Below are positions 44,367 through 55,899 of a stretch of 64,000 nucleotides of DNA, piece after piece. The stretch is from Hexactinellida sp. DTS-2022. Taxonomy: Eukaryota > Porifera > Hexactinellida. The position numbers and the translations under genes are program-made. The DNA is taken from NCBI GenBank assembly GCA_028753945.1, contig JAPNXP010000005.1, forward strand, positions 4,154,001 through 4,218,000, in the 5' to 3' direction. A model generated the notes under the pieces. It made no database searches. It worked only from the letters and a program-made list of their open reading frames with translations, and was not told the origin of the DNA. How positions within the stretch are numbered: position 1 is the stretch's first letter; each line of letters begins with the position of its first letter.

Positions 44367-45415
44367 CATAGGCAGGGGCGGATTGGGCTACTTAGGCGGC
44401 CCTGGCAAATTCGCGAAACTGGCCAACTGCCCAAATCCACCGGCCCACCGATCTACCGCCCATCGATCCACAGCCCATCGATCCACCGGCCCACCGGGCA
44501 TTATCCCGGTGTCCCGGCGGCCCAATCCGTCCCTGTGCATAGGCGCCGAACCCGGGGGGGCAGGGGGGCCCGAGCCCCCCCTCGTGTCAAACCCGGGGGA
44601 GCGAGGGGGGGCTCGCGAGGGGGGGCCAGGGGGCTCTTGAGGGTGGGCCAGGGGGGTGGAGGGTTTTGGCCAAAGGACCTGACGAGCAGGGTGACCAAAT
44701 GTCCTATTTTTAGAAGGACAGTCCTTCTCAGGCAGTCATGCTAACTGCTTTCTTACACTGTGTCCTTTTGTATCTTTAAAAAAATTGTTTACAGTCTGTT
44801 CAGTCTGATAATCCACTCCTCTACCTGTCTAAATAACTTTGTTGTTCAACCATACTCAGAATTATTAAAGTATACTAGCCCATGTCCTTGTACAAAAGCT
44901 TTTATTCTCAAATGTTCTACTATACTGAGGTTCTCAACCTGCGATCTCTTTAATTTTAAACGTGTCCTTCTTTTAAACTAGTCATCTGGTTACCCTGCTG
45001 GAGGAGCACCTAACTTTGACAATTAACCCAAAACTCCTTGGAAAATTTTAAGGAATTTTAAATAAACTAATTGGCAAATTAGTTGAAATTACCCATTTTG
45101 TGAACTTTTTTAATCCAAAACTTGCGTATGCTGATTTGTTAATATGTATTAATATGTAGTATATCATTTATTATTCTATGAATTTTTCAGCGTTTATATC
45201 TCACAGTATTTAGCATTTATAGCTGTACCCTATGAATGATCAATACCCTCGGAAAATCAATGATGTTCCCGGTTATTATTTGAAGAAAAATACAGTCCAT
45301 AATTTTAGTCTTAGCATCGATTATGCATTGTTGTTGTTAAAACTTTTATAAAGTTTTATTAAAGGTTTCGAGCCCCCCCTCAGTTTTGGACTTTTTAAAA
45401 AGTTCGGCGCCCCTG
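44367..45415. mobile_element. hAT-type element (CATAGGCGCCGAAC ends)
   Basis: Left end CATAGG (interrupted by the inner element) continuing CGCCGAAC, right end GTTCGGCGCCCCTG, flanked by the exact 8-bp duplication CATATATG (44359-44366 and 45416-45423). It cuts the transposase relic in two. The interior is G/C-run-rich at the left and AT-rich elsewhere and is non-coding. Same terminal family as 14757-19654. Confidence 0.85.
44373..44535. mobile_element. hAT-type miniature element (CAGGGGCGGATTGGGC ends)
   Basis: The ends CAGGGGCGGATTGGGC and GCCCAATCCGTCCCTG are inverted with one mismatch and flanked by the exact 8-bp duplication TGCATAGG. It landed six bases inside the terminus of the larger hAT-type element, so it is the younger of the two. 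CGATCCACCGGCCCA units repeat inside. Confidence 0.93.
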
Positions 45416-47033
45416 CATATATGTAGCACAGTTTTAATACGATAAGTAGAAATCGCATCTGGATATAATCTCTCCCAACAAGCGTTTAAATACATATCTA
45501 GAGTTTGTGCATTAAAGCAATTACAGACGCTGTGTAACATGACCCAACTAAAACCAACTTCAACATGGGTGAAGGTAGTTTCATTATTTAGAATCCTTTT
45601 CACATTATAATACAATTTGTTGAGGAAATGATTAATTTAAACGTTAGTATTTTCACTACTTAGCATCTCTGCAAGTGGTAATGGACTAATTTGGGCTTCT
45701 GGATGTCTTACTACTAAGGCATAATACAGAATCTTTTTATGGAATTTGTCAATCTTTCTTATAACGGAGCCAGTAGCATCTAAATGCATCATCAAATTAT
45801 TAGCTTGTAGTTTTCTAATGAGAAGTATCTGTCCTCGCTGTGCATATGAACTACAACAGGGCATTGAGAAACACTTTGAATATGACCATCTATAACATTA
45901 CCTTTAATATTGCTTTCATAAGTCTTTTTAGTAATGATAATATCTTGCCACATGTCGTCGCTAAATCTGCACTTTGATTCATTTTCAGATTTTACTTTTC
46001 TAAGAAGCTCTTGAGATTTAAAAAAGTTAAGATTCCCATGCTTAGCGACTTCTAAACTTTTAGAACAAGCAAATTGGTCATAATAAATGCTGAATTTTGG
46101 GCCAATTTCTCAGCAACCTTTTACCTATCCAGTCCAAATAATTTGCTAGAATGCGAGATTTTATTATTAAAATGTTGTTCAGAAATAGTTCCCGTAACAT
46201 TGACTTCAACAGAGATATTTATGACATCCAGATGAGGAATATCGCGTATCAAAATGTTAAGCCTGATACAATTCTTAAACTTACAAATTGCTTCCACTAC
46301 AATATAAGGAAAGTTTCGAGTTGCAATACTCTTGTTAATACGGTATAGAGATATTGAATGACACAATATGGATGCACAACTGATATATTTTTACTGAAAA
46401 AATTTCTCCATCCTTACTTAATCTATTTTTACTGTAATGTGGAGATATAAGGCTCCATTCATCTTGAGTTAATGAAAATTCAAGAGATCTTAGATTCCGT
46501 ATTGGACGCGTTTTGGACTGTAGCATAGTTCTTTTAGGAGACACTATCAATAGAGTTATAACCGTATAATCCTCAAGTGGGTTAAAATAATGGGTGAAAT
46601 TGGGTATTAACTATAAAGTTAAGACATTGTTGGTTACGAGGAAGTATGGAGATAGGATCAATTGAATTAGTATAATTAATATATTTGACATCATTGAAAT
46701 GATTATCTTGTTTGACTGTTTGAATAATTTTCCTGGATAGGCTAAGAAAAATGAAGGAGGAAAATTGTTGAAATGTATACTAATTGGTAAGGTAAGTACA
46801 GATTCACAATGAGAACAGGAAACTGGGTAATTTTGCTGGATTTTTTAAATTTTTGATTGATTACTTCGCCACATATTCATTATCTTGGCTCTATAGGCTG
46901 CACGATTGATACCAAATATAGATTTTGATAATTTCCCCCAAAGTGAATGAGAGAGACGCCAATTAAAATTGTATAGCCGATTTGTTCCAATATCAGACAA
47001 GTTTACTCCTAATAAAAATAAGGCATCTAACAT

Positions 47034-47410
47034 CCTAGAAACCAGATCTTTTTGAGAAATCCTTTCATCAACTAAAATAGATAAATTGGATAATATTGAT
47101 ACACTACAATTAAATTATACACTCACTTGATGTAATAGGTCCTGGATTTAGCTCAATATCACCACATTGAATGATCAAAAGGAAGTAAAAAGTAGATTTG
47201 GAAGAGAAATGATATCAAATTTGGCTTTTGAAAGGTAACAGATCCAATTTTCAAAATAATCCATCCTCCTTGCCAAGTTTTTCAAGAGAAGGTTATAAAA
47301 CGATTGAAATTAAAGATAATTATCAAAATAAAAATAGATTACCACTCGAATACAAAGTCGTTTGAAAAGTATATGTAGCTATATAATTACTATACAGTTA
47401 TATAGCTATA
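47034..47410. other. Stretch without a gene
   Basis: AT-rich sequence upstream of the transposase relic. No supported feature. Confidence 0.4.
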
Positions 47411-47602
47411 TAGCCAGGGTTGCCGTGGGTATGGGAATCCTGTGGGAATTCCCACAGAATTCCCATATGGGATGGGAATGGGAAATTTTTTTAGCCTATG
47501 GGAATTCCCACATGTGGGAATCCTGTGGGAAACCTATGGGAATCCTATGGAAATTCCCACATGTGGGAATCCTGTGGGAATCCTATGGGAATTCCCATAG
47601 GA
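47411..47602. repeat. GGGAATTCCCA / GTGGGAATCC minisatellite
   Basis: Units such as TGTGGGAATCCTATGGG and GGGAATTCCCACATG recur about ten times and are mutually palindromic. It begins with CAGGGTTGCCGTGGG, like a hAT-type terminus, but no right end or duplication could be fixed. Confidence 0.7.
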
Positions 47603-47856
47603 TTATCAATAGAATTTCCACACATTCATATAGATCATATTACCAATAAAGCATAGATAAATTTGGATTCCCCTTACCCAGGGTGTGTAGTTGGTGGGGA
47701 TCAGTTTCATATAGTAACAAGTGTTTCTCAAACTGGATGTCATGAAAAAAATTCTAGGGCGTCGTGAGATACAATAAATTTCTGAAAGAACACCTTGATC
47801 TAACTTAAGTGTATTCTTCATATTCTATATCCAAAAAGCGAAAAAAGTCTATTAAC

Positions 47857-48038
47857 CAGGGTTCATCTAGGCGTGCGCGAAGCGCCTCTAGGCGCGTTAT
47901 TTTGGAAGGCTGTTTATCTAGGCGCGCGAAAATCGAGAGATTCTCTCATAGACGTATGCAAACTGATTATTTTAGGCGCGTGTGAACGAACTCAAACTTA
48001 CTCTAGGCGCGCAGAAAGTTTACCTAGATAAAAGCCTG
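47857..48038. mobile_element. hAT-type miniature element (CAGGGTTCATCTAGGCG ends)
   Basis: Left end CAGGGTTCATCTAGG and right end CCTAGATAAAAGCCTG are inverted with mismatches. Flanks CTATTAAC and CTATTAGC match at 7 of 8 positions. Internal TCTAGGCGCG words recur four times. Confidence 0.8.
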
Positions 48039-48285
48039 CTATTAGCTCATGTCAAAGGTAATATCTTGAGTTTATTCTTCTCAACTAGGTTGTAAATACT
48101 CGACTTCTTAAACAGGATATAAGGGCACAAGAATTGTCCACAATATAAACTCCCATATACTATTAGCTTCCCATCGTTCCAGTTAAGTGGTACATAAGCT
48201 GCTTACAAAAACGGATTTGGGGTAGGTCTTTGTGGTAGGGAAAGTTCCTAACATCAAATGTGAAAACGTCCCCCCCCACTTTGTA

Positions 48286-48438
48286 GCATGGATTTACGCC
48301 CTTGCCCCCTGCTAATTTTGTCGCCCCCCTAGATGAAAAATCCTGGCGACGTCCCTGAGCAGTCTCCGAGAAGCGGACAACTCTAAACAACGGACAGAAG
48401 CCATTTTCCCAACGTGTCCGTTATTCGGAGACTCTACT
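48286..48438. repeat. Two element ends: GACGTCCCTG piece and a pogo-like miniature
   Basis: GATGAAAAATCCTGGCGACG, then TCCCTG (ending 48357), is the inverse of the end at 33656. It abuts CAGTCTCCGAGAAGCGGAC...GTCCGTTATTCGGAGACTCTACTG (48361-48437), a pogo-like miniature element related to 10179-10279. Confidence 0.6.
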
Positions 48439-48715
48439 GTAGTTTTATTTTTATTTTTTTATTTTTTAATAAATAAAAAAATTAATTTAAATTTTTTTTG
48501 ATTTTTTTTTGATTTTTTTAATTTTAACTTTTTTTTAAATTACGATAGGCATTCATCAAAAAGAAGCGTTTAACCACAAAATTCGATATTCCAAATAATC
48601 TTGCAATATTTTAAGTTTCCCATAGATTTTGGCTTATAACACAAAATTTGGCCTAACTAAGTCAATTTTTATCCGATTTCTCCATGTTTCGACCAATACT
48701 CATTATAGTCAGGTC
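48439..48715. other. T-rich stretch
   Basis: ATTTTTTT runs dominate 48440-48540. No gene was seen. Confidence 0.5.
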
Positions 48716-48909
48716 TGCTTATTTATCCTTATTATGAACAAGATTTAGTCTGCTTAATATGAGGATTTTTTATTATGAACAAGCCCTATGGTCCCAATTT
48801 AACAACTTGCATAGGGTTTGTATTAAGTTGAGTTCGCTTATTATGAAGTCTCTCTATTATGAACCTAATTTTTGGTCCCTTGAATGTTCATAATAAAAGA
48901 ACCTGACTG
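48716..48909. mobile_element. pogo-like miniature element, CAGTCAGGT family, copy 3
   Basis: Left end TAGTCAGGTCTGCTTATT has lost the first C; right end AAAGAACCTGACTG is followed by TA. A partial duplication of CTTATTATGAAC lies near the left end. The overlapping minus ORF is not a gene. Confidence 0.8.
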
Positions 48910-50117
48910 TATTTTCAAAGTTCTAGCCAATAAAAAAATAACCTCTAACAAAACACAAAAATATCTAGGTGAGGTAAGATAGTGAAATTGTACCCAAAAG
49001 TTACCCCTATATGCCAAAAATATCATTTGGAAACCGTCCACTTTCTTCAATCAACTCGGAACATACAAACAAATATATATAATATAATATACACACACCC
49101 ACCCAGGCTTGTGTTTTAAATAGTATAGATATGTTAATTATTTATCGTAATTAATAACCATGCTTAATGGAGTTATACCACCTTAAGTCTGATTGTATAT
49201 ATATATATATAATATATTCATTAAAATTATAAGGATTATTTGAGTAATCATCAGCAGGAATTTTTATAATATTTTTTTTCTGCTGATTATAATATAAAAA
49301 AGGTATTTAATTAATGAATTCGTAAATTTAATTGAATACACATACATATGTGTTTGCATTAAAATTTTCACTTTCTGAAAAAGTATTAAATAATTTTTAT
49401 TTATAAACTTTTAAAATATTTGAGAACTCAAATTATTATATTAAATATTTTTGAATATTTCAGAAAACTTAACGGACACAAAGCAAATCTTAAGTTTTTC
49501 TTAGGATTTGCTTAAGTTTTAATTAATTTTTAGTTAAGTAAACTTAAGTATCGTTAGTGAATAAGGCCCCTGGTTTCATTCAGGAGGCATTGTCAATCAA
49601 ATTTCAGTAAATAATTTATTCGAATCAAATTCATCTAGGTAGAAACAGAATAAAAATAGTCTAGTTTAGTTGAACTAAGAATTTATATGAACACTTATGC
49701 ATATCCTAACTAAGAGTATTACCGACATTAGAATTGAATGGAAGGTGGTGGATGCTCAAAATCCAACAGAACTAGCTGCTCGTATGCGCTACGCGCTTCC
49801 TTACAACTTACACTCGGGCCTGCGGCCCTTGCTTGTATTTCAAGAATGTTCCTTTTCAAATTATTTGTCGTTCTTAAGGACTCTGACAGCGAAGCATGCA
49901 GCAAGAAGTCGGGGGATTTACGGGGGGATATAAAAGAATGTGATTACTCTATCAAACCACTCATATTACCATCGACTCAGGATAAACATAAATTGAAAGC
50001 TAGTGAAGGGACATTGGTCAGTAAAGGCATTAAATGCTGTTTACTTTGAATATCGAATGCAATACAATATTCAAATGAGATTTCTGATATTAGCAAAGTA
50101 CATTATTCCATTAACTA
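48910..50117. other. Mostly non-coding stretch
   Basis: It contains AT-rich filler, a (TA)n run near 49198-49214, and at 49780-49850 an inverse copy of the GGGCCGTAGGCCC hairpin series seen at 9322-9380. The 49697-50049 ORFs cross that repeat. No supported gene. Confidence 0.5.
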
Positions 50118-50680
50118 TTGGTTTTACCAACCAAAAAACAAGACGTCTTTTATTTAGTAATCTATATGCTGGACAATTTCATCGAGTCCTCCTCACCTTC
50201 TCCATTCCGGGTCCATAGTCTGGAACTAAGTGATGAGGTGGAATTGCTCAACTGTTTTTGGCTGACAGATAAGCATATTGTTGCAGCTCAAAAACTGCTT
50301 AAAATTCAGCACTCAAATATAAATGGTCGAGGATCCCCTCTTTATAGTAGACAGGTTCAGTATAAGTCACTGAAAACTCGTTTACACACTGGATTTGTGC
50401 TTCAAGCCTAAATTGTCCATCTGGAGTAGTTGATACTTATGATAGTATCCCAGCATGTTCTTTCGGATATTCATCTCTCGAGAGACAAGTTGCAGCGATA
50501 TTAAAAACAAGTGAGCTTTAGCTTTGAATTACAGTTTGTTTACACCAAAAGTCTATCAGGCGGGTAGGTATGTGGACTATTTTCAATTGCATTTGCTACA
50601 GCACTGTGCCAAGGTATAGATCCACATAACTGTTCATTTGATTAGACCCAAATTAGGGTGCCTCTTCACACTGTTTTAAA
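50118..50680 (+). pseudogene. Ulp1-like cysteine protease relic
   Basis: The first frame gives ELSDEVELLNCFWLTDKHIV, then AAQKLLKIQHSNINGRGSPL, matching block for block the exon sequence FLTDITINAF|CDILKNNYPQFQGLQ of the gene at 61902-62742. A second frame then reads HWICASSLNCPSGVVDTYDS (from 50389), giving the His and Asp of the triad, and after two stops VCGLFSIAFATALCQGID with the Cys (about 50562-50616). The triad order His-Asp-Cys and its spacing fit a C48/Ulp1-like fold. It is clearly dead: at least one frameshift and three stops. Confidence 0.75.
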
Positions 50681-50694
50681 CAAAGAATTATCAC

Positions 50695-51200
50695 TATTTT
50701 CCGCCATCAAAAAAGCCATGGCAAATGGGCATAAAGTGATGGCATAGAATGATGCTAGTGTTATATATATTTGTTAGTAATTAATGTCAGGAGCGGAACT
50801 TCCTTTAGAAAAGTGGTACAGCTGAGAATTTACAGTATTCAAATGTGGTCTGGCGACGCCACACCAGGTATTCGTATGTGGTCCGGCGGTTATTAATCAT
50901 TAATTGACTAAATTATCAATGAATTGTGAATTTCGAACAAATAAAGGTAGTACAGCAAAGCTTCTCATCCTGAAAAGTGGTACGGCTCTCGCCGCACCAG
51001 TCGTACTGGGTATGCCGCCCCTGCATGTAGTAGCGATTCATTAGTTTACAACATGTATATGTGTCAGGATATGGGATAATTGCTGTCGGGAGAACATATG
51101 GCTCTAGGATGAGTAGTCCGAGTAGAGGACAGCTGGCCCTAGTGCAATAGATCCGTGGGGATATTATTTGGGGGGACCGCTGGCACTATGACAACGGAAA
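50695..51200. repeat. Tail part of the GGCCCTAGGG minisatellite element, copy 3
   Basis: AAAAGCCATGGCAAATGGGC, TGTGTCAGGATATGGG and GGACAGCTGGCCCTAGTGCA match 20200-20400 in the same order. A palindrome-ended piece around GTACAGCTGAGAATTTACAG interrupts it at about 50790-51030, built from GTGGTACGGC-like ends. Confidence 0.6.
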
Positions 51201-51681
51201 CTTTGGCAAATGATACCCATATCATGCCAAGAGTGGTTCGATAATATGCATTTTATTTACAGCCCGAAGCTTTGCCTCCTACATTCCTGCTTTCCCAGCA
51301 TATTGTGAGACGATTCACTCATCCCAGTGTTACTTCATTAATTGAGCTACTAAAAAGTGCAGAAAGAAATATCTATATTGTTTTATGCCTCCCGAGATTG
51401 CTGATCAAAATAGCGCTCATGTGTAGGTTCGGAAAAATGTAAACAACATGTCCCAAGTATGTCCATTCTATTTATAGAATAACTCTGAGGGCACGAACTT
51501 AATTTGAATGCATAGAATACAGCCTACTCTCAACAGACCATCAACTCCATTAACAATTTTATTTATATATAATTCTTTATTAATACTGAATTAGATGGAT
51601 TTAGATCTAAATCTCGAGCAATTTTGGGATTGACGAAGAGCCGAACCCAAGGAGCGAAGGGGGGTGAAGCGCGATAGAAGG
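51201..51681. other. Stretch without a gene
   Basis: Short unassigned sequence between repeats. No supported feature. Confidence 0.4.
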
Positions 51682-51689
51682 GCACAGGC

Positions 51690-51868
51690 CAGGGCCGGAT
51701 TTACCATTAGGCTAAGTAGGCTATAGCCTTCGGGCCACTACAGGACTAATGTACAGGACACTACAGGACCAATGGGCCACTACAGGACCACTACCGACCA
51801 ATGTCGATCATGTTCGGGCCACTTGTGTGGTTCAGCCTTCAGGCCACTCAAGGGTAAATCCTGCCCTG
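51690..51868. mobile_element. hAT-type miniature element (CAGGGCCGGATTTACC ends)
   Basis: The ends CAGGGCCGGATTTACC and GGTAAATCCTGCCCTG are inverted with one mismatch, flanked by the exact 8-bp duplication GCACAGGC (51682-51689 and 51869-51876). CACTACAGGAC units repeat inside. Confidence 0.93.
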
Positions 51869-51876
51869 GCACAGGC

Positions 51877-52717
51877 GGTAATCGCGTATTTTGAATTAGG
51901 TGGTACTACTACTCTTAGTTTAAGATATTCAAAAGAGTTCATATACATTCTTAGTTGAACTAAACTATACTTTTCTCTATTTTGTGTTCCACCTCACTAA
52001 TTTGATTCTAATATTTGTATTGTGAAATTTGATTGACTTTGAATTTACTTATTATATGCATTTTATCTGCATTATAATACACTTCATGTGCATTTGCATC
52101 CCATCTGTAATTAAATACTCTTCAAAGTAAATTTACTAGATTATGTAGACAATGATAAAATAATAAGATTATTCTAATTATATTAGATGTAGACACAATT
52201 ACCAAGAAAAATTCCCTAGGTTTCCATTGACATAAAACCCATTTACGTATACACTAACCGGCCAAAAGTATTTGAACAGCAATATAATAATTTGCATTTA
52301 GACATTTGAGGTTATACCAGCATAATAACATTAGTAGATGCTACAAAATGGCTATTTACATGAAATGATATGCAAAGTATAATAAAACAGCAAAATTTCT
52401 AATTTACATTTTTATGGAGGCGTTAAACTCATTAAATATTAAATTAGCTAATTAAATAATTAATTTGTGATCATTAAGATGCAATGTTAATATATTTATT
52501 CTGATAGCAGATTTGTATTCAACATGGTTAAATTACTCTAAGTGCATAATTTCAAATCAATCCGAATATTTCCACTGTGATACAGCCACATTTCAATTTG
52601 TGCCACTTATGCCACAAGTGGCACGTAGCAGAAACACTTATGCCACTTCGTGGATATTTTCTAAATTGAATTGAAATCACAATATTTTGTAATATATATC
52701 TATAATATGAAATTTAT
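51877..52717. other. Stretch without a gene
   Basis: AT-rich. CAGCCACATTTCAATTTGTG and GTGCCACTTATGCCACAAGT words form small repeats at 52580-52650. Nothing else supported. Confidence 0.4.
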
Positions 52718-53665
52718 GTTGCAGTGTATTAGAGAACTTAGTGAGTACGCGTACATGTTGCAGTGTATTAGAGAACTTAGTGGGTACGCGTACACACCAT
52801 TTAAGTTTGGCGTGTACGCGTACTCACCAAACTGTGTAGTGAGTACGCGTACATCCTAAATGTAACTTGTGTGTTAGAGTATTTTCATGTAATGAGTTGT
52901 TTCACGCTTGATTTATGTAAAACCTCTGAATATAGTTAATTAAGAAGCTGGAAATCATGAAGTGAGATATTAAGGGATTCTAAACAGAATTTTAATCAGT
53001 AACTTCAACTTTCATTTGAAATGTATTACGGCTTTTTAATTAACTATATTCAGAGGTTTTACCTAAATTAAGTTATTGATTGAGACAATAATTATTACTA
53101 ATATAAATGAGCTTAGAATCGGAGAAAACAACTCATTACATAAAAAATTCTCTAACACACAAATTACATTTAGGGTGTACGCGTACTCACTACACAGTTT
53201 GGTGTGTACGCGTACCCACTAAGTTCTCTAATACACTGCAACATACACACTAAATGTAATTTGTGTGTAAGAGTATTTTTCATGTAATGAGTTGTTTCAC
53301 GCTTGATTTATGTAAAACCTCTGAATATAGTTAATTAAGAAGCTGGAAATCATGAAGTGAGATATTAAGGGATTCTAAACAGAATCCTAATCAGTAACTT
53401 CAACTTTCATTTGAATGTTTACGGCTTTTTAATTAACTATATTCAGAGGTTTTACCTAAATTAAGTTATTGATTGAGACAATAATTATTACTAATATAAA
53501 TGAGCTTAGAATCGGAGAAAACAACTCATTACATGAAAAGTACTCTAACACACAAATTACATTTAGTGTGTACGCGTACTCACTACACAGTTTGGTGAGT
53601 ACACGTACACACCAAACTTAAATGGTGTGTACGCGTACTCACTAAGTTCTCTAATACACTGCAAC
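52718..53665. mobile_element. Palindromic element with GTACGCGTAC array
   Basis: Both outer ends are inverted copies of GTTGCAGTGTATTAGAGAAC and continue through CTTAGTGAGTACGCGTAC, more than 35 perfect bases. ATTTAT lies directly outside each end (a 6-bp duplication). Inside, a block of about 370 bp (TTGTGTGTTAGAGTATTTTC to its distal inverted counterpart) is present twice in tandem. The perfect palindrome GTACGCGTAC occurs eight times and GTACACGTAC once, always in the terminal-type segments. The superfamily is unknown and no ORF fits. Confidence 0.85.
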
Positions 53666-54571
53666 ATTTATAGTCATTTAAGAGTTGTTTAGATAGCCGT
53701 TAATAAGTTACCAGACGAGTATTGTGTGTGCATTAAAATCCCCATTGTTCAAATACTTTTTTCCGATTAGTGTACATTGCAGAGTTGCACGCGGGCCGGG
53801 CCGGCCGGCTAGTCCGCCCCCAGTCCGCGCCCAGCCCGCGTGCTGCGGGCCGACTTTTCACTTCGGCCCGCGGGCCGTGCGGGCCGAAAAACTATTTTTG
53901 CGGGCCGCGAGGGCCGACCGGGAATTACTCCCATTATAATCCGCATTATTATTTTGAATTGTCACGAGTTGCAAATTGGGAATACATAGAAGTAAGAAAC
54001 TAATCTTTCCCTTATTCATCAGTTTTCACAAACTCGGTTTCACTCAAGGATTCCCTAATTATCCTCTTCACCTGAAATTAATATCAAACAAATTGAAATT
54101 TATATACAAGCTGCGGGCCTCTTGCGGGCCAAAAATATCCATGCGGACTTTTTTCGGGCCGAATAATTCAGTCGCGGGCCGCGGGCCGGGCTTCGGACCA
54201 GGCTGCGGGCCGGATTTAATTAATATTGTGGGCCGAGGGAGGTGTAACAGGTGTAGCAGCCCAGATTAACCCCCACCCAGTTTAATCCCTGGGATAAATT
54301 AGGCTAGCCCAGATTAACCCCCGGGGTTAAACTGGGCTAGCCTAATTTATACCCCAGAGGTTAAACGAAAGCTAGCCAAGATTATACCCCCAGAGCCTAT
54401 TTTAACCCCCGGGGGTTAAAATAAGCTAGCCTATTTTAACGGCCCTAGTTTATCCCCTGTGTAAATAATTACCAATGAAATTATAGTGATTAATATTTCT
54501 TCTAAATCAGCTGCTAATACAATAATGAATCTAAGGTACTAATGAACAGATAGGAAAAATTGTCTATGCTT

Positions 54572-55888
54572 CTAGAATAATTGTATATTGATGACTACGT
54601 TGAAGTGTTCAGCTAAATTTTCCAGATACAATGCAGTTTCTGTATTTTTTGTCAATGTAAAAGATGCGGGATATGTAAGCCATTCCATAGAATCCCCACT
54701 CTTTGCATAAACAACGATATCATGTTGAATAAGATTAGCTGTGGCCAGTATTTCTGCTTCGGTTGCCCAAACACCACTGGAGTCAATGGCACTTTCGCTG
54801 ACATAATTGGAAACCGTTTGAGAAAGATACTTTCTTAGTGTTTCACTCAAACTACCACTCATGTGATGGACGACTTTATTACGAGTTATAATATGGCTAT
54901 CTTCTGAACCTGTTAGGATGTAGCTTATTGATCGGAAATAGCAATTACCATCACCTTTAGTTCTGTATATCCGTGCGGGTTTAGATAGGTAGCCAGATTT
55001 TCCAAAGTATTGGGTCTTGCATATATTCAAGTTGAAAACTTTGGCAACTTTTTTTCTAGATTCAGCGGAAATTGGAGAAAACAGTCTGTTTGGGTTGAAT
55101 TGTTTAACTTCAATTAAAACTAGCTCATCCGTACACTCAAGTTTCTTAATCTTAGAATGTGATATTGAAGTTCTTCTCTTTTTCTTTGATTTACCATCTT
55201 CAGCTATATTATTTGAATCATAAACCTTCAAATTTGCAATATTATATATATTTTTTAGTTTCTTTCCTGTGTTGATATTCTCTAGGATTGCACGACCTTT
55301 ATCTAGCAACTCAATGATTTTATAAGGACCTATCCAGCGTGGTTCCATTTTCGATCCAATTCGATGTATTCGCTTCCTGTTTTTTATGTACACAGTCGCG
55401 CCAGGTGATAACACTTTACTATTAGAATGACGGTTATCAAAGTTGCGTTTTTGGTGTTTCTGTGCGTTTGTAATATTAAGATCAATTTTGGCGTTGATAG
55501 ATTCACGCATCACGTCAAGCACCTGTAAAACTTTTGAATTCACCTGCTCAATTGATTTTGGAGGTTTAATGGACAAATCAATTGGTAGCTTCGCACTACG
55601 ACAATACATCGCTTGAAATGGAGTACATTTCGTAGAAGCATGAATGCTTGTGTGATAAGCAAATAGTTTTCCTGGGATATAAATATCCCAATCATCACCT
55701 CTTTCATTTACCAATTTCGCCAATGCAGATTTCAGGGTACGGTTATCTCTTTCCCGTTGTCCATTTGTTTCAGGATGATAAGCAGAAGAAATTCGATGCT
55801 CAGTCTGCAGAATGTCAAGAAGATAATCAATAACTCCGTTCACAAATTCTCTTCCTTGATCACTTATCAGTGTGTCCATACATCCCAA
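54572..55888 (-). CDS. Integrase C-terminal half fused to an OTU protease domain
   Basis: This uninterrupted 438-residue ORF belongs to a Ty3/gypsy element. Residues 1-60 hold the second half of the integrase core: ISDQGREFVNG with Asp 10, then AYHPETNGQRERDNRTLK with Glu 46. EPRWIGPYKIIELLDKGRA (about 182-200) is the GPY/F module. After a basic linker (KSKKKRR), residues 307-430 read as an OTU cysteine protease: YRTKGDGNCYFRSISYILTG with Asp 313 and Cys 316, WATEAEILATA, and LAEHFNVVI with His 428. OTU domains cut ubiquitin chains; fused to an integrase one could process the polyprotein or protect it from host turnover, which is inference. The start is not real: integrase continues upstream in another frame (55900-56184). 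Confidence 0.85.
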   Translation of the reverse strand: MGCMDTLISDQGREFVNGVIDYLLDILQTEHRISSAYHPETNGQRERDNRTLKSALAKLVNERGDDWDIYIPGKLFAYHTSIHASTKCTPFQAMYCRSAKLPIDLSIKPPKSIEQVNSKVLQVLDVMRESINAKIDLNITNAQKHQKRNFDNRHSNSKVLSPGATVYIKNRKRIHRIGSKMEPRWIGPYKIIELLDKGRAILENINTGKKLKNIYNIANLKVYDSNNIAEDGKSKKKRRTSISHSKIKKLECTDELVLIEVKQFNPNRLFSPISAESRKKVAKVFNLNICKTQYFGKSGYLSKPARIYRTKGDGNCYFRSISYILTGSEDSHIITRNKVVHHMSGSLSETLRKYLSQTVSNYVSESAIDSSGVWATEAEILATANLIQHDIVVYAKSGDSMEWLTYPASFTLTKNTETALYLENLAEHFNVVINIQLF

Positions 55889-55899
55889 TCTGCAAACTA

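Larger units (their letters stand above)
44085..47033 (-). pseudogene. Large transposase relic with HLDATGSVIRK motif
   Basis: Minus-strand fragments fall in one order: FNWRLSHSLWGKLSKSIF (47033-46845), EFSLTQDEWSLISPHYSKN (46550-46335), FPYIVVEAICKFKNC (46366-46121), MHLDATGSVIRK and YYALVVRHPE (45864-45637), HVEVGFSWVMLHSVCNCF (45615-45346), then MHICSAHIMHCFSYKIDQKL to CLSRVRYFEIEQ (44369-44085). I recall the D-A-T-G-x-V-x-R block and the FSWV-HSV block as features of transposase-like proteins common in cnidarians and sponges, with DATG holding a probable catalytic Asp; the second expected Asp before FSW is Gly here. Stops and frame changes abound. The element at 44367-45415 splits the last two pieces. 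The exact superfamily is uncertain. Confidence 0.6.

Noticed and set aside
16141-50235. Other TCATCAG/CTGATGA-like words as hammerheads
   Set aside because: Near-matches (for example 16145, 32500, 49252) lack the GAAA core and the flanking stems.
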